Assembly: GCF_900116115.1 (NCBI RefSeq)
Contig: NZ_FOZP01000006.1
Span: 62,001 to 126,000, forward strand
DNA from: Lutibacter maritimus
Lineage (GTDB): Bacteria > Bacteroidota > Bacteroidia > Flavobacteriales > Flavobacteriaceae
Reading direction: 5' to 3'
DNA length: 64,000 nucleotides
Shown: in pieces, positions 34,426 to 42,087 of the stretch
Position numbering within the stretch: position 1 is the stretch's first letter
Layout: each line of letters opens with the position of its first letter
Made by a program: the position numbers and the translations under genes
Notes under the pieces: model-generated
Told to the model about the DNA's origin: nothing
The model's input: the letters and a program-made list of their open reading frames with translations, nothing else
Database searches by the model: none

Positions 34426-36210
34426 TTAATTCACAGTTTGTGGCTTTTGAAAATATTTTTGTATGAGTGACTCTAATTTAGATTTGTTAATAGGTTTTGA
34501 TATATAATCATTACATCCTGCATCCAACGATTTTTCCCTATCTCCGGCTAAACCATATGCCGTTTGTGCAATAATAATTACATCTTTATTAAACTTCCGT
34601 ATTTGACGTGCTGCTTCAAATCCGTTCACTTCAGGCATTTGAATATCCATTAAAACTAAATCAATATTAGGATTGTTCTGACAAGCTTCTATGGCTTCTT
34701 TGCCAGTTATTGCCGTTATAATTTCATTACTAAACTCACTTACGTTTAAAGAGAGCAACATTTCTGATGTTTCATCATCTTCGGCAATGAGTATTTTTAA
34801 ATTTTTAATATGATTTTCTGAATTGGAAGTAACATCAATTTCTTTGGTGTTCATTTTTACTTTCAGTTCTACATTGTAAGGTAATGTGAAATAAAATGTT
34901 GAACCAATACCTTCTTCGCTTTCAACCCATATTTTGCCTCCAAGCATTTCTACATATGCTTTGGTAATTGACAAACCAAGACCTGCTCCTTGCCTTGCCA
35001 TTGTATCTTCTATGTCAGCCTGAATAAAACGTTCAAAAACAGCTTGCTGCCTTTCTTTTGGTATTCCAATACCCATATCTTTTACAAAAAACTCTATGTA
35101 ACCTTCTTTTTTTTCATAACCAAATTCTATAACACCTTTATTAGAATATTTAATGGCATTTTTAACAAGGTTGGTTAATATTGCAAACAATTTTTCGCGG
35201 TCGGTTTTAATGATAACTTCTTTTGATGGTAAGGTCTTTTTCAAGAAAAGTTGCATTCCTTTTGCTTCAACCTCTGGTTTAAAAAAAGTATAAATGTATT
35301 CTACTTGTTCATTTATATTAGATTCCTTAAGGTCTAATTTCATTAAGCCAGCTTCTATCTTTGAAATATCAACAATATCATTGATGATGTTTAGCATTCT
35401 TTTTCCACTTTTCTCAATAACCCTAATGTAATTTTGTTGCTGTTCGCCGGAAAGGTTTGGTGTTTTTAAAAGTTCTGAAAACCCAAGGATTCCATTCATT
35501 GGCGTACGAATTTCGTGACTCATATTAGCCAAAAATGCAGATTTTAAACGATCGGCTTGTTCTGCTTTTTCTTTGGCTTTTATTAATTCTTGTTGAGTGC
35601 TATTTTGTCTTGTTATATCTCGGCCAATTGAAGTTATTTTAATTATTTCTGTTCCTTTTCGCTCAATATGTAAATTCCATTCCGTATCGGATATTTCTCC
35701 ACTTTTATTTATTTGTCTATTTTCAAAATAAAAATTGTTATTTTTTGAATTTATTAATTCTTCAAATTTGGATTGTGTATAATCTTTATCTTCTGGATGC
35801 ACAAAATCAAAAGTTCTCATACCTATGCACTCGTTTGGAGACAAACCATAGAATTTATTTGAAGCATGATTTACAAATAAAATCTTCCCTTGACCATCAA
35901 CAACTGTTATTAGGTCGCTGGAAGTTTCCACAACATCTTTATATGATTTTTCGCTTTTTTCTGCTTTTTCTTTGGATAAGATTAATTCTTGTTCTGTATA
36001 TCGTAATAAATTTAGATGTTTTTTAAGGAAAATGTAAAATATGAGTGCGGTAACAAATACAAAAAACCATCCTTTGTATGTTTGAATTTCGGTTAAAAGA
36101 TTTGCATTATCTATAATCAAATATAGAAGTTTGTCTGAAAATATTATCCAAACACCTCCTAAAAATAAATAGGCTAAGGTAATGCGATATTCAAATTTAA
36201 ATTTTTTCAT
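34426..36210 (-). CDS. Hybrid sensor histidine kinase with receiver domain
   Basis: The protein has 594 residues. Two membrane segments (about 11-30 and 44-62) anchor it. A PAS domain follows (about 85-200, 'VVDGQGKILFVNHASNKFYGLSP'). HisKA carries the phospho-acceptor His in 'NMSHEIRTPMNGILG' (about 230-245). HATPase_c has 'LVKNAIKYSNKG' and 'GAGLGLSITKAYV'. The C-terminal receiver (about 470-590) has 'LVLMDIQMPEVNG' with its phospho-Asp and 'SKPI'. No DNA-binding output domain is present and no response regulator is adjacent. Two decayed copies of its receiver end lie to the left. Confidence 0.93.
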   Translation of the reverse strand: MKKFKFEYRITLAYLFLGGVWIIFSDKLLYLIIDNANLLTEIQTYKGWFFVFVTALIFYIFLKKHLNLLRYTEQELILSKEKAEKSEKSYKDVVETSSDLITVVDGQGKILFVNHASNKFYGLSPNECIGMRTFDFVHPEDKDYTQSKFEELINSKNNNFYFENRQINKSGEISDTEWNLHIERKGTEIIKITSIGRDITRQNSTQQELIKAKEKAEQADRLKSAFLANMSHEIRTPMNGILGFSELLKTPNLSGEQQQNYIRVIEKSGKRMLNIINDIVDISKIEAGLMKLDLKESNINEQVEYIYTFFKPEVEAKGMQLFLKKTLPSKEVIIKTDREKLFAILTNLVKNAIKYSNKGVIEFGYEKKEGYIEFFVKDMGIGIPKERQQAVFERFIQADIEDTMARQGAGLGLSITKAYVEMLGGKIWVESEEGIGSTFYFTLPYNVELKVKMNTKEIDVTSNSENHIKNLKILIAEDDETSEMLLSLNVSEFSNEIITAITGKEAIEACQNNPNIDLVLMDIQMPEVNGFEAARQIRKFNKDVIIIAQTAYGLAGDREKSLDAGCNDYISKPINKSKLESLIQKYFQKPQTVN

Positions 36211-36719
36211 TTGTTTTACTTTGACACTCTATAAATAGATACTTTTTCGAAGAGAAAGTTATCATTTAACCAAATTTAAATTATTTTTTTTTTAAAATAC
36301 CCTATTTTTCAATTATTTAGAATTCATTTTTTAATACTATTTCGGCCTTTTAAAAAATAAATTCTCTGAAATCATCTGTAAAAAGTAGACTAAATTATCC
36401 TATCTAATTAAAGTATGTTTTCAACATCTTTAAATTTGAAAAATCTTAATATAAAAGGATTTCAAATCGATTTTCTTGAGACCTTTAGTATATTTTTAAT
36501 AACAAAAAAGCCTCTACATTTCTGTAAAGGCTTTAACAAAAGTTGTAACCAAGCTTCCGTATTTTTACGATTAATAGAGGTAAACCGAACTCTTTAAACT
36601 AAATTGTTAAAATCAGTCCACTTTTTTTAACGTCATAAATCTAATTATGAAGTTTAAAAGAATACTTGATACTTTTGTAAAATAGATTTTTTAGTACCAA
36701 GCACCCTAATTAGTCATTT
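36211..36719. other. Intergenic stretch with a tRNA-Asn-derived repeat
   Basis: No gene is evident. The stretch contains repeat copy C (36501-36627) and otherwise plain AT-rich DNA that includes the upstream region of the histidine kinase. Confidence 0.4.
36501..36627. repeat. tRNA-Asn-derived repeat, copy C
   Basis: Positions 36501-36545 are identical over 45 bp to 45281-45325, the terminator directly downstream of tRNA-Asn. The match stops exactly at the tRNA boundary. It is followed by AACCAAGCTTCCGTATTTTTACG (near-palindrome 36558-36569), then AAATTGTTAAAATCAGTCCA and CTTTTT (36601-36627), which recurs at 41607-41632. Confidence 0.8.
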
Positions 36720-37916
36720 TTATTTAAAAAGTAAAGGAACAAAATCTGAAAGGTAAACTCTCCAATTTCTCCAAATATGTCCACCTTCAGATTCTGAGTA
36801 TTGATAGTTCATATCTAAATCATCTAGTTTTTGTTTAAACTCTTGATTTGCATCGTAAAGAAAGTCTGACGTACCAATTGAAATCCAATAAAGTTTGTAT
36901 CCATTTTCTTTTTGAGATTTTAAAGTTTCATCAATATTTTCATAAACTTTTGAAGTAACACCATCTCTGGGTACAAAAGCTGCAGAAAACAATCCAACAT
37001 AATCAAAGGTATTTGGATAATATCTTGAAATATGCATTGAATGATAACCTCCCATTGAAAGGCCCGCAATGGCACGATGTTCTTTATCGGCTATAACTTT
37101 ATAGTTATTTTCTGTAAAATTAACAATGTCCATGAAATTCTCTTCATAGGTTCCATCCATTTGTTTTGAAACCATAAATTGAGGTTTGTAAAATCCATCA
37201 CGACCTTCACCTGGAGCAGCATCCTGAATTACATTTCCATTAGGCATAACAACTAGCATAGGTTTTGCCTTTCCTTGATTTATTAAGTTGTCCATGATTT
37301 GTGAAGTACGCCCCAAATCCATCCAAGCTTCTTCATCACCACCAGCTCCGTGAAGTAAATAAAGAACAGGATATTTTTCGGTTGATTGTTCATATCCCGG
37401 TGGTGTATAAACGGTTAATCTACGTTTCATATCTAGTCCTGAAGAAGCATACCATCTTTTGGCTACAGTACCATGAGGAATATCATTCACTTTATATAAA
37501 TCTGCTTGTTCACCACTAATAATAAAAACATTAGTAACAGTTCCAACATCTCTAATTAAAAAAGGATTATTAGGATCAGAAATAGTTAATCCTTCAACAA
37601 TAAATGAATAACCATATAATTCAGGAGTTAAAGCATTAGTTGTAAAAGACCAAATACCTTTTTCATCTTTTGCTAGTTCAGCTTTACCAGGTGCATCCAT
37701 TTCACCATAAGGTGTTTGTATTTTTTCAGTTGGTAAAAAATCTCCAGTTATTTGAACAGCAGTTACTTCTGGCGCAAATAATCTAAATGTTACTGAATTA
37801 TCATCATTTATTTCAGGCGAAATAATTTGTTGCCCACCCCACAATGCCTGTTGACTATATGTACTAATGTGCATGAAAATGATAGCGAAAATTAATAATA
37901 AGGTTTGTTTTTTCAT
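36720..37916 (-). CDS. CE1-type esterase with N-terminal CBM48-like domain
   Basis: The protein has 398 residues with a signal peptide (1-21). An Ig-like CBM48/E-set domain occupies about 28-130 ('VTFRLFAPEVTAVQITGDF'). The alpha/beta-hydrolase follows, with 'YLLHGAGGDEEAWMD', the nucleophile elbow 'GLSMGG' and a late catalytic-His segment 'EGGHIWRNW'. Similar proteins remove feruloyl or acetyl groups from xylan. It lies 36 bp downstream of the GH3 gene on the same strand and is probably co-transcribed with it. Confidence 0.9.
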   Translation of the reverse strand: MKKQTLLLIFAIIFMHISTYSQQALWGGQQIISPEINDDNSVTFRLFAPEVTAVQITGDFLPTEKIQTPYGEMDAPGKAELAKDEKGIWSFTTNALTPELYGYSFIVEGLTISDPNNPFLIRDVGTVTNVFIISGEQADLYKVNDIPHGTVAKRWYASSGLDMKRRLTVYTPPGYEQSTEKYPVLYLLHGAGGDEEAWMDLGRTSQIMDNLINQGKAKPMLVVMPNGNVIQDAAPGEGRDGFYKPQFMVSKQMDGTYEENFMDIVNFTENNYKVIADKEHRAIAGLSMGGYHSMHISRYYPNTFDYVGLFSAAFVPRDGVTSKVYENIDETLKSQKENGYKLYWISIGTSDFLYDANQEFKQKLDDLDMNYQYSESEGGHIWRNWRVYLSDFVPLLFK

Positions 37917-37952
37917 GATTTAAATTTATAATTAATATTTAAAATTGATACG

Positions 37953-40415
37953 TTATTTTTTTAATTCATTAATTTTTTGTTGTGGAATTAATGCTTTACT
38001 TACTGTTTCTAAATTTAAATCTTCTGATACTGTAAATGTATTTTTATCTCTAATATCTTTAGATGATGCACCTACTTTTAAAATATATTCGCCAGATTCT
38101 ACAACCCAACCAGAGTTTTTTTCATTAAAAGAAGCAAAATCCATTGCTGCTATTTTAAAAGTTATTCTTTCGCTTTCACCAGGTTGAAGTGATTTGGTTT
38201 TCGCAAACGCAACAAGTTCTTCTTCTGGTTTTCCAAGTTGTCCTTGAGGAGCGCTAATATAAATTTGAACCACTTCTCTACCGGCAATATGACCAGTGTT
38301 TTTAACATCAACATAAATTTGTAGGTTGTCTTCAAATTTGTTAGAATTTAAATGAAGATTGCTAAATTCAAAAGTACTATATGATAATCCATACCCAAAC
38401 TCATAAGCTACAGGAACACCAAAAGTATTGTAATAGCGATAGCCAACATATATACCTTCTTCATAAACAATTTCCCAAGGAACACGTTTCATAAATGAAA
38501 ATCCTGATTGGTCTGGCTTATCATCTTCTTCGCCTACTAATTTAACTTCTTGTCCAGGAAAATTTTTCGCTGTTGGTGTGTCATCATACGACATTGGGAA
38601 GCTTACTGCCAATTTTCCCGAAGGATTTACATCTCCTTTAAGAATATCAACAATGGAATTTCCTGCTTCTTGACCAGGTTGCCAAGCACAAAGAATTGCA
38701 TCTGGAAGACTATTCCAACTTGCTGTTTCTATTACGCCACCAATGTTTAAAATAACAATTACTTTTTTTCCATTTTTATGAAACGCTTCAGAAACATTTT
38801 GAATCATTTCTTTTTCATTTTCATTTAGATAAAAGTCACCAGATTCAGCTTTACGGTCACCTCCTTCACCTGAATTTCGTCCAATAGTAATTAGTGCTAT
38901 ATCATTTTTATTAGCCATTTTTGCTGCTATTTCTTTTGAAACTGACATTTCAGCTACAGGAACTGTACCTCCCATAAAATCGGTTAAAAAATTTCCTGAT
39001 TTTAAATTTTTAGCTTTTTCGTTTTCTATATGTTTTGTATATATTTCAGCCAATTCACTGTCTGGAGTAAGTCCGCCATTTATTAATCCGTCAAATAATG
39101 AAATTGTATAGGCTTCATTCACATCTCCACTACCAGTTCCTCCTGCAATAATATCTAAAGATGTTACTCCAAATGTTGCAATATTTTTAACTTCTTTTAA
39201 AATAGGAAGTGCTTTATTATCATTTTTTAATAAAACCATTCCATCAGTTGCAGCCTTGCGTGTAATAGAAGCATGAGCTTCTAAATTTGGTTTATTTGAA
39301 ATAGAATGATTGTTGAATCTTGGCGTTTTTAGCATTATATTCAAGATTCGTTCTAGATTTCTATCTAATATATTTTCGTCTAATTTTCCTGATTTAACAA
39401 GCTCAATAAGTTGTTCAACTTGCTGAGGTGTTCCAGGTTGAATCATATCGTTTCCTGCATTCATTTGTGCCACAAGGTCACTACCTCCGCCCCAATCAGT
39501 CATTACATAACCTTCAAAACCCCAGTCGTCTCTTAAAATTTTTGTCAGTAGATCTTCACTTTCAGAAGCATAAGTTCCGTTAATTTTATTATAAGAAGAC
39601 ATAACAGTCCAAGGTTGCGCTTCTTTAACTGCTATTTCAAATCCTTTTAAATAAATTTCTCTTAATGCACGTTCACTAACAATAGTGTTTACAGATAGGC
39701 GATTGGTTTCTGAATTATTAGCTGCAAAATGTTTAATTGAAGTTCCAACTTCATTTGATTGTACACCGTTAACCATGGCAGCAGCCATTTTACCTGTTAA
39801 TAATGGATCTTCTGAATAATATTCAAAATTTCGACCACATAAGGGATCTCGTTGAATATTTAATGCAGGTGCAAGCAAAATATCTGAACCATATTCTTTT
39901 ACTTCTTCTCCCATTGCTTTACCTACACTATAAACTAAATGAGTATCCCAAGTTGAAGCTAAAACAGTTGCTATAGGAAAAGCTGTACAATAAAAAGTTT
40001 GATTAGTATTTTTATGAATAGGCTTAATTCTTAAGCCTGCTGGCCCATCTGTAAGAACTTGACTTGTAATATTTAAAGAAGAAAATTCAGCAGTTACTCC
40101 AGCTGTTCCTGGAAGATAAGTCCATAGTTTTTCAACCATTTTTATATAATTAGTGTCTTTAGATTTTACAATTCCATTAAATCCTGAAGGCATTTTAGCC
40201 AATATAGAATCAGGCATAAATTTTGTCATTTCTTCAGGTAACTCTATGAGCATACCTGTGCCAATTACCAATTGTGCTTTTTGCTCTAGCGTCATTAATT
40301 TTAACATTTTTTGTACTTCACTAATTTCTTTTTCTTTTTTACAAGCTGTAAAAAGTGAAAAACTAAATATACATACAAAAATGAAGGTTGCGGTTTTTAG
40401 ATTTAGATGTTTCAT
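37953..40415 (-). CDS. GH3 beta-glucosidase/xylosidase-type lipoprotein
   Basis: The protein has 820 residues with a lipoprotein signal ('SLFTACKKEKE'). The GH3 N-terminal barrel (about 35-390) includes 'GPAGLRI', 'KHFAANNSE' and the nucleophile motif 'VMTDWGG'. The GH3 C-terminal domain follows (about 400-640), then a Fn3-like domain (about 690-800, 'VDVKNTGHIAGREVVQIYIS'). It releases sugars from the non-reducing end of oligosaccharides. The exact sugar cannot be read from sequence. It is divergent from the Nudix-type regulator only 16 bp upstream of the longest frame. Confidence 0.93.
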   Translation of the reverse strand: MKHLNLKTATFIFVCIFSFSLFTACKKEKEISEVQKMLKLMTLEQKAQLVIGTGMLIELPEEMTKFMPDSILAKMPSGFNGIVKSKDTNYIKMVEKLWTYLPGTAGVTAEFSSLNITSQVLTDGPAGLRIKPIHKNTNQTFYCTAFPIATVLASTWDTHLVYSVGKAMGEEVKEYGSDILLAPALNIQRDPLCGRNFEYYSEDPLLTGKMAAAMVNGVQSNEVGTSIKHFAANNSETNRLSVNTIVSERALREIYLKGFEIAVKEAQPWTVMSSYNKINGTYASESEDLLTKILRDDWGFEGYVMTDWGGGSDLVAQMNAGNDMIQPGTPQQVEQLIELVKSGKLDENILDRNLERILNIMLKTPRFNNHSISNKPNLEAHASITRKAATDGMVLLKNDNKALPILKEVKNIATFGVTSLDIIAGGTGSGDVNEAYTISLFDGLINGGLTPDSELAEIYTKHIENEKAKNLKSGNFLTDFMGGTVPVAEMSVSKEIAAKMANKNDIALITIGRNSGEGGDRKAESGDFYLNENEKEMIQNVSEAFHKNGKKVIVILNIGGVIETASWNSLPDAILCAWQPGQEAGNSIVDILKGDVNPSGKLAVSFPMSYDDTPTAKNFPGQEVKLVGEEDDKPDQSGFSFMKRVPWEIVYEEGIYVGYRYYNTFGVPVAYEFGYGLSYSTFEFSNLHLNSNKFEDNLQIYVDVKNTGHIAGREVVQIYISAPQGQLGKPEEELVAFAKTKSLQPGESERITFKIAAMDFASFNEKNSGWVVESGEYILKVGASSKDIRDKNTFTVSEDLNLETVSKALIPQQKINELKK

Positions 40416-40493
40416 TAATTATTAATTAGGTTTGGTTTTTAATTTGAAATATTTCCTTTTACTTTTTTTATTTTGTATTAATTATACTTTAAA

Positions 40494-40508
40494 GTGTCAA
40501 TACGACAC
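40494..40508. promoter_or_regulatory. Operator-like palindrome GTGTC-N5-GACAC
   Basis: A perfect 5-bp inverted repeat, GTGTC AATAC GACAC, ends 1 bp before the chosen start of the Nudix-type regulator. It also lies about 80 bp upstream of the GH3 start. It is a candidate site for autoregulation and control of the esterase/GH3 operon. Confidence 0.5.
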
Positions 40509-40509
40509 A

Positions 40510-41343
40510 ATGATACAAATTTCATTTGAAATTTCAAATGAAATTCATCATTTATTGCTATTTTGCGCTCATAAATTATTTAATAAAAAATTGGCTATTT
40601 CAATTACAAATACTGGAAAAAATTTTTTGAACCACATTTCATTAGATTGTGTAATTTTTGGATTTCATGAAGGTGAGCTAAAAGTGTTATCTCTTTTCTA
40701 TGAATCTTTAAAACTACATTCTTTACCTGGAGGGTTTATAGGAGTTAATGAGTCACTTGAGGAAGCGGCCCAAGTAGTTTTAAAAGAAAGAACTGGGTTA
40801 GATGCTATTTTTTTAAAACAATTTCAGGTTTTTAGTGACTTTGAGCGTTCTAAACAGAATCCCTTAGTTGAAAAAATTACTAAATCTAATACTACAATTA
40901 ATTCTGATTTTTTTGATCAGCGATTTATTACTGTTGGGTTTTACGCACTTGTAGAATATACGAAAGTGAATCCTACACCCGATTTTATCTCAGACAGTTG
41001 CAAATGGGTAAGTTTAAATGAAAAAATCGATTTTATATTAGATCATTCTAAAATAATTAACAAAGCACTCCAATCACTTCGAGAACAACTAAATAGTCAA
41101 CCAATAGGATACAATCTTCTGCCTGATAAATTTACAATGTCTGAATTGCGAGTACTTTATGAAACTATTTTGGGGAAAGAATTAGATAGAAGAAATTTTC
41201 AACGTAAAATAATGTCGTATAATATTTTAAATAAATTAAATGAACGCAGAAAAGGAGGAGCTCACAAATCGCCTTTTTTGTTTGAATTTAATCTTGAAAA
41301 TTATGAGAAAGCCCTTAATGATGGTTTACAAGGAGGGTGGTAA
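40510..41343 (+). CDS. Nudix-domain transcriptional regulator (NrtR/AraR-like)
   Basis: The protein has 277 residues from ATG 40510. A longer frame starts at 40432, but its extra residues are hydrophobic and run through a palindrome, so 40510 is preferred. The true start may be later still. The Nudix fold has 'LDCVIFGFHEGELKVL' and 'LPGGFIGVNESLEEAA'. The catalytic REUXEE stretch has become 'VVLKER', so hydrolase activity is probably lost. A C-terminal winged helix ('FTMSELRVLYETILGKELDRRNFQRKI') binds DNA. In Bacteroidota such proteins are sugar-responsive regulators. It probably controls the divergent GH3/esterase genes. Confidence 0.85.
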   Translation: MIQISFEISNEIHHLLLFCAHKLFNKKLAISITNTGKNFLNHISLDCVIFGFHEGELKVLSLFYESLKLHSLPGGFIGVNESLEEAAQVVLKERTGLDAIFLKQFQVFSDFERSKQNPLVEKITKSNTTINSDFFDQRFITVGFYALVEYTKVNPTPDFISDSCKWVSLNEKIDFILDHSKIINKALQSLREQLNSQPIGYNLLPDKFTMSELRVLYETILGKELDRRNFQRKIMSYNILNKLNERRKGGAHKSPFLFEFNLENYEKALNDGLQGGW

Positions 41344-41407
41344 TATATTGAGTTACTTTAAGTTTAAAATAATGAATTACATAAATAGTAAAGGCATTAA
41401 AGCAAAT

Positions 41408-41632
41408 AAAAAAGCCTCTACATTTCTGTAAAGGCTTTAACAAAAGTTGCTCCCCCTCTTGACAGAAGCTGCAGCTGGAATTCAATAATTCAAAACTCAA
41501 TTATAATAAAATTAATGAGTTAACTCTTATCATTCTAAAAGATGATCAACATTTCGTTAATTTCCGTTTATTGAATTTGTGATTTCTTATAATAACCACT
41601 AGCTAGAAATTGTTAAAATCAGTCCACTTTTT
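41408..41632. repeat. tRNA-Asn-derived repeat, copy A
   Basis: Positions 41408-41461 are identical over 54 bp to 45284-45337: the tRNA-Asn terminator plus the last 12 bases of the tRNA gene (CTCCCCCTCTTG). Divergent DNA follows, then CAACATTTCGTTAATTTCCG (41547-41566), and AAATTGTTAAAATCAGTCCA with CTTTTT (41607-41632), shared with copy C. Confidence 0.9.
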
Positions 41633-41654
41633 GCTGACGATTTACAATTTCATT

Positions 41655-41717
41655 GGCTTCTTAATAAATGAATTATTCTAAACTTTTATATTTATATGCA
41701 TCAGATGCGATAGAACC
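41655..41717 (+). repeat. Inverted repeat, left arm
   Basis: This 63-bp segment starts GGCTTCTTAA and ends GATAGAACC. It matches the reverse complement of 44985-45048 at about 57 of 64 aligned positions, counted by eye. The pair encloses the large type IX-sorted protein gene. Confidence 0.85.
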
Positions 41718-42087
41718 AAGAAGTATAGGTTTTAGAAATTTATCCGGCTTTTTGCTGCAAGTCTAGATGAAGTTTGAGGCCGAATGGGATGTTTAAGGTT
41801 TTTTAGCTTATAAAAAAATGAGAAGCGGTCTCATAAAATTAAATAAATGGTAATAAAATTGAAATAAGTGGTTTTTTATTGTAACTTTAAGGAAATCAAT
41901 GTATTGTAAAAACATCAAAAGAAAAGTAAGTTTAATATTATTTGTTACATCTAATATATGTTTAATGGGTTTTGTTGTTATTTTAAATTATAAGGAGAAA
42001 TAAATTATTATAAGTTACCTAAAGTTTTAATTAAAAGTCTAAGAACTATAATATAGACCTGTAGATCCCCGTAAAATAGTTAATAAG

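Larger units (their letters stand above)
41344..42087. other. Intergenic stretch before the type IX-sorted protein
   Basis: No gene is evident in 744 bp. It contains repeat copy A and the left arm of the inverted repeat (41655-41717). The rest is AT-rich DNA leading to the start at 42088. Confidence 0.4.
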
